Source: Nitrospiraceae bacterium
GTDB lineage: Bacteria > Nitrospirota > Thermodesulfovibrionia > UBA6902
Length of the DNA stretch: 6,803 bases
Direction of reading: 5' to 3'
NCBI GenBank assembly: GCA_020354155.1
Contig: CP070644.1
Span: 275,592 to 282,394 of the forward strand
Shown piece after piece: positions 1 through 5,969 of the stretch. Positions within the stretch are counted from its first letter, which is position 1; each line of letters begins with the position of its first letter. The notes beneath the pieces were generated by a model. The model worked only from the letters and a program-made list of their open reading frames with translations. It was not told the DNA's origin and did no database searches. A program made the translations under genes and the position numbers.

Positions 1-289
1 AACCCGTCGAAGATATGAATAAGGCCACAAGGGATGAATCATGCGGCTATGGAAGAATATAAGTTTTTAAGCCGCTTTCTCCCAGCACGCAATGCATGCA
101 TGGTATATATCGCTTGGTTATAATTTTTTTCAATAACCACACACAACATTTCAAATGGTACCTGTCAGCACTGACTCCAGTGCCGTTCATTGATACCAGA
201 ATGATACCACTGTCTGAAGGGCACCAGACCTTCAGCAGCACTGTGCCCAGGTAACTATTCCATACAGGCAGAGAAATGTATGAAATGGA
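1..289. other. Intergenic / left-edge region without a supported gene
   Basis: I see no convincing gene here. A plus-strand reading frame is open from the window edge to a TAA at 60-62 and could be the last 19 codons of a gene outside the window, but nothing supports this. A 64-codon minus-strand frame (47-241) has no ribosome-binding site, no recognisable motif and an unusual Cys/Met-rich composition, so I do not call it. An inverted repeat, TGGTTAT (115-121) and ATAACCA (133-139), has an 11-nt T-rich loop. It lies about 150 bp beyond the stop of the minus-strand phosphoesterase and has no T-run after the stem, so it is a poor terminator candidate. Confidence 0.5.
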
Positions 290-922
290 TTATTCGCTGG
301 ATTTATTGTTTTCCTCAGCCCAGTTCCAGGTGTAATGAATCATGCGCCCGGACAGGGAAAACCACTCAATGGTTCTATCGGGCAGGCTCAACAGGGCGCA
401 GCAGTGGTTAAACCGTGTACTGCCGGGATTGATTACCAGCGTGTCCCCAAGCTGGGCTGCAAAAACCTGGTGGGTATGTCCAATGATCAACACATCATAA
501 GTAAATTTGCTCAAATGTTCCGTCCAGGCCTGTTCTTCCTCTTTAATAATATTGCCGTCTTCATCCAGCAATCGTATGCCTTTCATCACTGATTGTGGCG
601 GGCTCCCGTGCACCATGTAAAGGTGTTTGCCTTCCCTCTCGTCCTGTACGAACGGAGGCAGACTGTTTATATAGTCATTTGTCGGTGATGCCGCCTGATG
701 ACTGGCTTTCTCAATATACCACTGCTCATGGTTGCCGTAAATCGTCCGGCACCCGCTGTCTTTCAGCAACATCACTGTTGTATCTATGTCCGTCCCGTAA
801 CCGGTAATATCGCCAGTGCACCAGATGGCGTCAGCTTTTTCCTTTCTGAATATAGCCAGGGCTTCAGCCAGCGGTTCAGGCGTAGCATGGGGATCGCCGA
901 TTAAGCCAATCCTGGTCGACAT
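290..922 (-). CDS. Calcineurin-like metallophosphoesterase (YfcE/MJ0936-type)
   Basis: A 210-residue cytoplasmic metal-dependent phosphodiesterase or phosphatase of the calcineurin-like fold. The whole metal-binding set is visible in order: GDPH (Asp10, His12), GD (Asp38) within CTGDITGYG, GNHE (Asn64, His65), VHGS (His105) and GHTH (His149, His151), followed by NPGS (165-168), which is typical of the YfcE/MJ0936 branch. Length suits that family (about 160-250 residues). The start fits because the first beta strand (STRIGLIGD) begins right after Met1; the ribosome-binding site is weak. There is no signal peptide or membrane helix. It is transcribed away from the channel gene across a 364-bp gap, so the neighbours give no substrate clue. 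Relatives act on cyclic-nucleotide-like or bis-phosphodiester model substrates in vitro, but the substrate cannot be predicted here. The fold and metal site are very likely right; the physiological role is unknown. Confidence 0.93.
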   Translation of the reverse strand: MSTRIGLIGDPHATPEPLAEALAIFRKEKADAIWCTGDITGYGTDIDTTVMLLKDSGCRTIYGNHEQWYIEKASHQAASPTNDYINSLPPFVQDEREGKHLYMVHGSPPQSVMKGIRLLDEDGNIIKEEEQAWTEHLSKFTYDVLIIGHTHQVFAAQLGDTLVINPGSTRFNHCCALLSLPDRTIEWFSLSGRMIHYTWNWAEENNKSSE

Positions 923-1179
923 ACTATCCGAAGTACGGGGTTACTGATCGGGGTCCGGTCTTTCATGTTGGCATTCATCTATCCTGCTCATTTACACCTA
1001 TCCAAAGGGGGTGATCATTCTCAATCACCGTTCCAGAAACTGGTAATGATTATATAGATTATCCGCATAATAAATGCAAACTCTGCTCTCATACTGTCTG
1101 CGGCGTTGGGAAGCTTAGGGCCAATTTATTACTCACCCCCACCGTTGTCCTCCGCCCACGAGGGGGAACCTGGTTATTG

Positions 1180-1198
1180 AATGAAACATTTTTTCATT
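1180..1198. repeat. Short inverted repeat upstream of the MscS gene
   Basis: AATGAAA and TTTCATT form a perfect 7-bp inverted repeat around the 5-nt spacer CATTT, about 90-105 bp upstream of the channel start. It is AT-rich and has no flanking T-run beyond the right arm, so it is more likely an operator-like palindrome or chance than a terminator. Confidence 0.3.
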
Positions 1199-1219
1199 AG
1201 AAAATCCTCCCTCTTTCCC

Positions 1220-1246
1220 TGTATCATCGGCAGAGGAATTGATACA
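1220..1246. repeat. Inverted repeat enclosing a Shine-Dalgarno-like motif
   Basis: TGTATCA (1220-1226) and TGATACA (1240-1246) are perfect 7-bp complementary arms around a 13-nt loop that contains AGAGGA (1232-1237). The right arm ends on the first base of an ATG (1246) that opens a five-codon ORF. If this stretch is transcribed it could form a small hairpin with the motif exposed in the loop. As DNA it could be an operator. No function is shown. Confidence 0.28.
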
Positions 1247-1274
1247 TGATATTCGATGAATAATTCAGATCGGT

Positions 1275-1280
1275 TATAAT
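1275..1280 (+). promoter_or_regulatory. Candidate -10 element of the MscS channel gene
   Basis: A perfect TATAAT lies only 6 bp before the annotated ATG (1287). The best-spaced upstream hexamer is TTCGAT (1252-1257, 17-bp spacer), a poor match to TTGACA, so an activator may be needed or the match may be chance. Transcription starting about 7 bp after this box would begin at or next to the ATG, giving a leaderless message. If a promoter further upstream is used instead, this box has no role. Confidence 0.3.
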
Positions 1281-1286
1281 GCCTAT

Positions 1287-3617
1287 ATGGTTACAAAATC
1301 CAGAAGAATGCTTAGTGTGCCAGGAATACATCATAACGTCGCTGTTCGTTCCATAGTGATCATCATTTTACTTCTTGCGGTTCTCTTCCTTATTTCAGAT
1401 CAATGCTATGCTGAACAGGAAGAACCTTCAGCAACACTGCAGAAAGACGATGCTGCCGGTATAGACGCCGGTCGGATTGAGAGCAGATTAAAAGAGATCA
1501 GAGAGTTATTACTAGTTGTTGAAGCCGCTGAAAATGAACAGTCAGCCAGTCAACTTGGTACTACCCTGACTGAGCTGAAAGAGAGAAATGCACTTCTGAA
1601 AAATCTGAGCGCTGTGTACATGCGACTTCTTACCTCTCTCAATAAACAGGTATCGTCAATGAAAGAGGAGGAAAGCCTGGGGCAGGCGTCTGAAACTGAA
1701 CGAGAGAGTCTGATTTCAGAGTCACCACCCTTCTCAGTATCAGTGTATGACCGGTATCTTGACCGGTTGAATGAAGCCACGCAGAATAAGGAATCGGAAA
1801 GTGCCATGTCTTTTTTTTATAAAAAGCATGTTGACGATACACTTGCCGAAGTTGACCGGGCCACAAAGCAGCTGCGTCTGTTGAAGGAAGATCTCACATC
1901 ATACGGTACGAAGCCAGTTCCATCTTCCATAAAGTGGAAGTATGAATTTGCAAATGTTGAAAGAGAGCTGCATCAGGCCACGCTGGATCTGGCACGGATT
2001 GACCACGAGAATACACTGACGGAGCAGCGGCTTGCCGAGTTGAAGATTAATATTGCACGGAAACAGGTGCAGTGGATCAAAGATCGGCTCACCTTTGATG
2101 AGAAAGACCAGAAAAAGCGGCTCGAATCAGTCGACGATCGCCAGAAGGTAATGGAAGAGCGTATAGCTTCTCTCAGGAAAGAAAAGATTTCCGTAGATGA
2201 TAAGTGGGTGGAGGCGCAGCGGGCTTTTGAAGAGGCCCAGAATGCCGGGGAGCTTGTGAAGGGACAGGCGGAAGCATATCTCAAGGCCCGTGAAGCATGG
2301 CGGGATACCTATCAGAGGGTCCTGGATCAGAGCGAATTGCAATTGCAGATAATGATCCGGGAAAAACAACTGTGGGAGCACCGATATTCGCTACTAGGGA
2401 ATGAGATAGAGGTCGGCGGGCTTGATTCGTGGAAAGAAGAGACGAATTCCTTCATTGCCAGAGCAGAGAGAGGATTAGAGGTGATGCGGAATTATCAGAC
2501 GAACCTGCAGTCTCAGGTTGCATCTCTGAAATCCCGGCTGTCAAATGAAAAACTGGACCCGGTTGTCAGGGAACATACAGAAAACCGCCTTCAGGCCCTT
2601 CAGAAAGCAACAGAACGGGACCTGGAATTTGTCTCAACCGTTCTCGGAATTCGAGAACTTGCACAGAGACTTATTGATGAGATTAACGAAAGGCAGAAGG
2701 CCATACCGGTTGCGGAAAAACTGCGGGGACTTGGAGACAGGATAGGGTCATTCTGGGACTTTGAATTGTGGGTTATTGATGACCGCGCTGTTACGGTCAG
2801 GAAGGTTGCTCTTGCCCTGGTTATCTTCATTATTGGAATGGTCCTGGCACGGGTGGCCACCAGGTTCATCAGGAAACGTATCGCAAGCTCTAATCGCCTG
2901 GACCAGACAGCAGCATCAGCAATTGAGAAAATCCTCTATTATTTTACCTTGTTGATCCTCCTTCTTTTTGCCCTGCGGACAGTCAATATACCCCTTACAG
3001 TTTTTACGGTCTTTGGCGGTGCGATTGCAATCGGATTGGGCTTTGGGGCGCAGAACCTGCTCAATAATTTTATAAGCGGATTTATCCTGATGATAGAACG
3101 GCCGGTAAAGATCGGTGATCTGATAGAAGTGGATACTAATTATGGAATTATAGAGGAAATCGGCACACGCTGTACCCGTATCCGCACTGCCGGGAATATA
3201 CACATCCTCGTACCGAACAGCAGTTTTTTAGAAAAGAATATCGTTAACTGGACTCTTGCGGACCAGAATATCCATACCCATATTGCAGTCGGTGTCGTAT
3301 ATGGGTCAGACACCCGTAAAGTAAAGCAGCTGATGCTCAAGGCAGCAGACGAGCATGGCAAGGTGCTGAAAGATCCTGAACCCTTCGTCCTGTTCAATGA
3401 TTTCGGAGATAATGCACTCATATTCGATCTCTATTGCTGGATAAGCATCAATAGGCTCATGGATCGCCGGATCATAGAGAGCGATCTCAGGTTTATCATT
3501 AATGAGCTTTTCCGTGACGCAGGCATCGTTATTGCATTTCCCCAGAGAGACATACACATTGATACTGCGAAGCCCCTTGATTTGAGAATAGTGAAGGATC
3601 AGGAGGGCGAGATATAA
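1287..3617 (+). CDS. MscS-family mechanosensitive channel with long periplasmic coiled-coil domain
   Basis: A 776-residue inner-membrane channel predicted to open under membrane tension and release solutes during hypo-osmotic shock. Residues 1-42 are a signal peptide or anchor (Arg/Lys-rich start, hydrophobic 23-37, possible cleavage after CYA). Residues 43 to about 485 are highly charged, Glu/Lys/Gln/Leu-rich and helical, as expected for a periplasmic coiled coil. The MscS core follows: TM1 about 505-527, TM2 about 548-566, and the pore helix TM3 about 569-603 with GGAIAIGLGFGAQNLLNNF. The Gly/Ala pattern and Gln589, Asn594 and Gly598 match MscS. By alignment with E. coli MscS, the pore-lining Leu105 and Leu109 fall on Ile582 and Phe586. 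The beta domain begins at ERPVKIGDLIEV, and the C-terminal alpha/beta domain ends with AFPQRDIHI. The architecture recalls MscK but lacks its extra membrane helices. No clear ribosome-binding site precedes ATG 1287; Met8 (1308) is an alternative start. Confidence 0.96.
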   Translation: MVTKSRRMLSVPGIHHNVAVRSIVIIILLLAVLFLISDQCYAEQEEPSATLQKDDAAGIDAGRIESRLKEIRELLLVVEAAENEQSASQLGTTLTELKERNALLKNLSAVYMRLLTSLNKQVSSMKEEESLGQASETERESLISESPPFSVSVYDRYLDRLNEATQNKESESAMSFFYKKHVDDTLAEVDRATKQLRLLKEDLTSYGTKPVPSSIKWKYEFANVERELHQATLDLARIDHENTLTEQRLAELKINIARKQVQWIKDRLTFDEKDQKKRLESVDDRQKVMEERIASLRKEKISVDDKWVEAQRAFEEAQNAGELVKGQAEAYLKAREAWRDTYQRVLDQSELQLQIMIREKQLWEHRYSLLGNEIEVGGLDSWKEETNSFIARAERGLEVMRNYQTNLQSQVASLKSRLSNEKLDPVVREHTENRLQALQKATERDLEFVSTVLGIRELAQRLIDEINERQKAIPVAEKLRGLGDRIGSFWDFELWVIDDRAVTVRKVALALVIFIIGMVLARVATRFIRKRIASSNRLDQTAASAIEKILYYFTLLILLLFALRTVNIPLTVFTVFGGAIAIGLGFGAQNLLNNFISGFILMIERPVKIGDLIEVDTNYGIIEEIGTRCTRIRTAGNIHILVPNSSFLEKNIVNWTLADQNIHTHIAVGVVYGSDTRKVKQLMLKAADEHGKVLKDPEPFVLFNDFGDNALIFDLYCWISINRLMDRRIIESDLRFIINELFRDAGIVIAFPQRDIHIDTAKPLDLRIVKDQEGEI

Positions 3618-3635
3618 ACTTCTTCACTTCGGGAA

Positions 3636-3694
3636 CAGGGGGTCCCTGCCTCTACCTACGGCAGACAGATGCCGGCAGGTCCGGTGAGGGGGTC
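3636..3694. repeat. Nested palindromes between two AGGGGGTC copies (REP/MITE-like)
   Basis: The gap between the convergent channel and GGDEF genes holds several short perfect stems: CAGGG (3636-3640) with CCCTG (3644-3648), CCTGCC (3645-3650) with GGCAGG (3674-3679), and CGGCA (3659-3663) with TGCCG (3670-3674). An 8-bp direct repeat, AGGGGGTC, occurs at 3637-3644 and 3687-3694, bracketing about 42 bp of palindromic sequence. This is the layout of a small dispersed palindromic element with a target-site-like duplication. There is no T-run, so it is not a classical rho-independent terminator, although such stems can act at the ends of convergent transcripts. Confidence 0.45.
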
Positions 3695-3724
3695 ATTTCA
3701 TAGGCCACCCACGCCGTAAAGAGC

Positions 3725-4207
3725 CTATAAATGCACTACTCTGTTTCCCCCGCCCTTTTTAGCAAGATAGAGGGCCTGGTCAGTCTTCTCAAACAACTCC
3801 GTTATGGACGAGGCATCATCCGGAACAGTAGCAAATCCTATACTCACCGTTACCGGCATCTCTTTGTCAGACTTGTCAAAGGACATGGTAATTTTTTTCT
3901 TTAAGCGATTTGTCAACTGCATGGCATCCACCTTTGATGTGTGCGGATATATTGCAACAAATTCGTCGGCACCGCACCTGGCCGCTTTATCTACAGCCCT
4001 GATAGATTGCTCAATAGCTTTCGCCACCTTCCTTAACAGATTGTCCCCCGCGACGTGACCGAATGAATCTGTGAAGATCTTAAAATTATCCACATCAAGC
4101 ATTATCAGACTAAAAGGCTGCTTATATCTGTTGTAACGGGCAAGTTCCTCTTCCAGGGCTTCATGTATCAATTTACGGTCAGAGATTTTTGCAATGTCAT
4201 GTTTCAT
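3725..4207 (-). CDS. Stand-alone GGDEF-domain protein with altered signature (GADEF)
   Basis: A 160-residue cytoplasmic protein consisting of a single GGDEF (diguanylate cyclase) domain from its first residues to its end, with no sensory or membrane part. Met1 coincides with the domain boundary, and a strong GGGAGGG ribosome-binding site on the minus strand supports this start; an upstream in-frame stop excludes a longer form. Conserved parts include LDVDNFK (38-43; Asp38 would bind metal), GHVAGD (50-55) and SIGFA near the C terminus. Three parts deviate. The usual DxLTGLxNR is HDIAKISDR (3-11). The Asn that contacts guanine in PleD is Thr46. The signature reads RCGADEF (77-83), with Ala80 for the second Gly. 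The inhibitory I-site RxxD is intact (Arg70, Asp73), exactly six residues before the signature. It may be a weak cyclase or a c-di-GMP-binding protein; the sequence does not decide. Confidence 0.92.
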   Translation of the reverse strand: MKHDIAKISDRKLIHEALEEELARYNRYKQPFSLIMLDVDNFKIFTDSFGHVAGDNLLRKVAKAIEQSIRAVDKAARCGADEFVAIYPHTSKVDAMQLTNRLKKKITMSFDKSDKEMPVTVSIGFATVPDDASSITELFEKTDQALYLAKKGGGNRVVHL

Positions 4208-4328
4208 TATCTTTCCCTCCCGCCGATGGATGATAATTAAGAATAATAGCTATCATTTTTCAGATCATGCAACAATAAAAGTGTATTTTCTGAATTATGT
4301 ATCACAAATCCTTTGCCGAGTCAATGAG

Positions 4329-4360
4329 AGGAAGAGCGGGAGGCACCTCCCGCTCTTCCT
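4329..4360. terminator. Perfect hairpin downstream of the DUF4149-like gene
   Basis: The arms AGGAAGAGCGGGAGG (4329-4343) and CCTCCCGCTCTTCCT (4346-4360) are perfect reverse complements. Allowing for a tetraloop, this is a 14-bp G/C-rich stem. It lies 48 bp past the stop of the minus-strand DUF4149-like gene and about 120 bp before the minus-strand GGDEF start, so it most likely ends that transcript or marks its 3' end. On the minus strand no T-run follows the stem. On the plus strand only CTTT follows a few bases later. A canonical rho-independent terminator is therefore not certain; an RNA-stabilising stem or a dispersed palindrome are alternatives. Confidence 0.55.
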
Positions 4361-4407
4361 GCACCTTTAAAAACGAGCATGCAAGACCTGACCCCAGGGC
4401 CGCTCCC

Positions 4408-4878
4408 CTACTTTTTTATCAGACTGTTCATAATCAATAACGTCACACCATCGGCCAGCAGCAGTACGTTCAGCGCTGCGCTGACTGCATGTAATGTACC
4501 GAACCTCTTCCTGAGGGGAGCATCCGGTGCCAGGCGTTCAAAGGAGTGGATCTCCTGCTTGATCTGTTTAATGTCAGGATGAAGTTTAAAGGCAACAAAA
4601 ATATTTATGATCAGGGCAATGACAATGAATGCAAGAGATAAGGTGAAAGCGGAGGAGGCGATAACATGTCTTCCTGCCAGAATGAGTACCAGGGCAAGAA
4701 AGGCGAGGATCAGGAGGTACAAAAAATAACCGGGGAAGAGCTTACCAACGATCTTCCCTGCCATGTCCCGATCAAAGAACCTGAATATGACAGGCGTAAT
4801 AAGGAAGGTAAAAATAGCTATCCCCCCTATCCACAGTGAGAGGACAATATTATAAAGGACATTCAATGTATTATTCAT
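4408..4878 (-). CDS. DUF4149 / TMEM205-like integral membrane protein
   Basis: A 156-residue membrane protein with four predicted transmembrane helices (about 8-32, 50-69, 76-97 and 129-150). Helix 1 reads LWIGGIAIFTFLITPVIF; a Trp-x-Gly-Gly followed by a Pro about ten residues later is the pattern I associate with DUF4149. The last helix starts within RFGTLHAVSAALN (125-137), which matches the Leu-His...Ser...Asn pattern of the family. The hydrophilic 98-125 region is the only sizeable loop. No enzymatic motif is visible, and bacterial members have no settled function as far as I know. The ATG is supported by AAGGG (minus strand, 4892-4888) with a 9-nt spacer. It ends close to a strong hairpin, so it is probably a single-gene unit. 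Membrane topology is more certain than the family assignment. Confidence 0.85.
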   Translation of the reverse strand: MNNTLNVLYNIVLSLWIGGIAIFTFLITPVIFRFFDRDMAGKIVGKLFPGYFLYLLILAFLALVLILAGRHVIASSAFTLSLAFIVIALIINIFVAFKLHPDIKQIKQEIHSFERLAPDAPLRKRFGTLHAVSAALNVLLLADGVTLLIMNSLIKK

Positions 4879-4883
4879 AATGC

Positions 4884-4904
4884 ATATCCCTTAAGGATAT
4901 TATA
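4884..4904 (-). promoter_or_regulatory. Candidate -10 box with overlapping palindrome for the DUF4149-like gene
   Basis: Read on the minus strand, a perfect TATAAT occupies 4904-4899, about 20 bp before the ATG. No good -35 hexamer lies 16-18 bp further upstream. The palindrome ATATCC-cttaa-GGATAT (plus strand 4884-4900) overlaps the 3' end of the box, the predicted start of transcription (about 4892) and the Shine-Dalgarno stretch. A protein bound there would block transcription, so it is a reasonable operator candidate. No regulator can be named. Confidence 0.33.
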
Positions 4905-4921
4905 CAGCCTGAAGGAGCCTA

Positions 4922-5017
4922 ATGGCGTTTAAAATCCGCATTGGTGATAAGGTTCCCCTTTGTCTTTCAGAGAAGGCGGGAACGATAGCTATTTGTCCAG
5001 GCGGACAACATTCGTAA
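4922..5017 (+). CDS. Possible 31-residue small protein (unverified)
   Basis: A short plus-strand ORF opens with ATG at 4922 and ends with TAA at 5015-5017. A near-ideal Shine-Dalgarno AAGGAG (4912-4917) sits 4 nt before the start, the best such site on the plus strand of this window. The peptide starts MAFKIRIGDKVP and ends ICPGGQHS, with Cys14 and Cys25. The IGDKVP stretch resembles the N terminus of peroxiredoxin/AhpC-TSA proteins, but the rest of that fold is absent. It could thus be a genuine small protein, the relic of a larger gene, or chance. Its last 29 bp overlap the 3' end of the convergent minus-strand membrane protein gene. A possible promoter is TATTAT at 4898-4903 with TTCATA at 4874-4879. 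Only conservation would decide. Confidence 0.3.
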   Translation: MAFKIRIGDKVPLCLSEKAGTIAICPGGQHS

Positions 5018-5969
5018 GTTTTTTAATAATAGCAGGAATAACTGTCATCTGTTTTTCAGACATTCGGTTCCCCAGATTGTGTAATTGCTGCATATAGAAT
5101 TCCTTCGGGATATAAGGACAGGTGATGATACAAAAAAACACGAGTAAAACGGCAAGCGTTTTTCGCTTGATGATGGGCACCAGTGTATTCTTCCAGCCAT
5201 ACATTTGAGTATGCATACGGAATCTGTTTGCTGCATACTTAATCCTTATTGGGAGGGGCTCTTTTTTCGTATGATTAATGCTTACCTTTGCAGCATCAAA
5301 AACATTCAATATCCATATTATGAAGATAAACGGTAAGAGGATGATGCTTATTGAGAAGATCCATTCAATGATGAGTCGTGATCGGGATGCTTCAAGTACG
5401 GGCCATACTAAAAATATAAAGAGATGAAAAGAGAATGTAGCAAGAGCAGTGAAAGCGAATAGCTGAAAAAAAAGCCCCTTTTTTGTCTGACCGTTTAGTA
5501 ATTGTCCCCAACCCGGCACCAGGAGAGAACAAAAGGCAGGGAGCAATGCTATCCTGATGCCTTTATGAGTGCCGGGGTTGATTTTGATATTTTTAAAATA
5601 TGCCTGCCAGGCATTGAAATACCAGACAATGAGTCCCAGGAGAGAGAAACAGGCAACCATAAGAATTATTATAGAAAAATCAACTCCGATTGATTCAGCG
5701 AGGGATCGAACAGGTTCCCGGTATGTGATGAAGATTCTCATGAATAAGAAGAAATTTATCATGAAGAGAAGAAACATGATGCCCAGTTTCCATTGTCTAT
5801 TGTAAAACTGCCCGCATCCCCAGATAATGATTGATAGACTGTAAGCCAAGGGAGGATTGCTCCCTTGGGTGCTCTTCTGCTGCATTGCAGAGGGAATGCT
5901 TTGATTAATCGCGGGGGTGGAAACCTGCTTTTCGGTACTATCCCCGATGACCCAGACTTTCTTGTTCAT
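4989..5969 (-). CDS. Uncharacterised multi-pass membrane protein with internal duplication
   Basis: I do not recognise the specific family of this 326-residue protein. It has a polar N-terminal segment (1-40, opening MNKKVWVIGDS) and then two copies of one membrane module. Copy 1 has G51-x-G-Q54-x-x-N57-x-Q59-x-x-x-G63, hydrophobic segments at about 62-82 and 98-117, and ends FNAWQAY (118-124). Copy 2 has G153-x-G-Q156-x-x-N159-G-Q161-x-x-x-G165, hydrophobic segments at about 166-190 and 200-222, and ends LNVFDAA (221-227). The offset is 102-103 residues at every conserved position. A last helix lies at about 271-286, before a basic C-terminal tail. The GxGQxxNGQxxKG turn occurs in small TM2-like or DUF5683-like membrane proteins of unknown role. 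The start is supported by GCAGG on the minus strand, four bases before the ATG. A CRP/FNR-type site lies about 140 bp upstream. It is clearly a real gene, with unknown function. Confidence 0.85.
   Translation of the reverse strand: MNKKVWVIGDSTEKQVSTPAINQSIPSAMQQKSTQGSNPPLAYSLSIIIWGCGQFYNRQWKLGIMFLLFMINFFLFMRIFITYREPVRSLAESIGVDFSIIILMVACFSLLGLIVWYFNAWQAYFKNIKINPGTHKGIRIALLPAFCSLLVPGWGQLLNGQTKKGLFFQLFAFTALATFSFHLFIFLVWPVLEASRSRLIIEWIFSISIILLPFIFIIWILNVFDAAKVSINHTKKEPLPIRIKYAANRFRMHTQMYGWKNTLVPIIKRKTLAVLLVFFCIITCPYIPKEFYMQQLHNLGNRMSEKQMTVIPAIIKKLTNVVRLDK

Larger units (their letters stand above)
923..1286. other. Divergent intergenic region (phosphoesterase / MscS channel)
   Basis: This 364-bp region separates two divergent genes and should hold both promoters. 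Several small inverted repeats are visible: GGTGAT (1010-1015) with ATCACC (1024-1029), AATGAAA (1180-1186) with TTTCATT (1192-1198), and TGTATCA (1220-1226) with TGATACA (1240-1246). A G/C-rich stretch at about 1133-1170 (CTCACCCCCACC, then CCTCCGCCC and AGGGGGAACC) differs in composition from its AT-rich surroundings and looks like a decayed palindromic intergenic repeat. An AGAGGA motif (1232-1237) precedes a five-codon ORF (1246-1263). I found no good promoter for the phosphoesterase. Confidence 0.55.

Noticed and set aside
3..62. Possible C-terminal end of a plus-strand gene (19 codons to TAA)
   Set aside because: Too short to recognise, and no terminator follows the stop. A random open frame of this length is common.
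47..241. 64-codon minus-strand ORF at the left edge
   Set aside because: No Shine-Dalgarno, no recognisable motif, odd Cys/Met-rich composition, and it crosses an AT-rich inverted repeat. It is most likely a chance open frame.
965..1057. 30-codon plus-strand ORF in the divergent gap
   Set aside because: No ribosome-binding site before the ATG, and it is only a short open stretch in a region expected to hold promoters.
116..1280. GGTTATAAT occurring at 116-124 and again at 1272-1280
   Set aside because: A 9-base AT-rich match that includes a -10-like word is easily due to chance. The first copy has no -35 partner and no gene behind it.
4297..4440. 47-codon plus-strand ORF spanning the hairpin
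   Set aside because: It reads straight through the perfect stem, giving a repetitive Arg/Gly/Ser-rich peptide. There is no Shine-Dalgarno, and it overlaps the end of the DUF4149-like gene.
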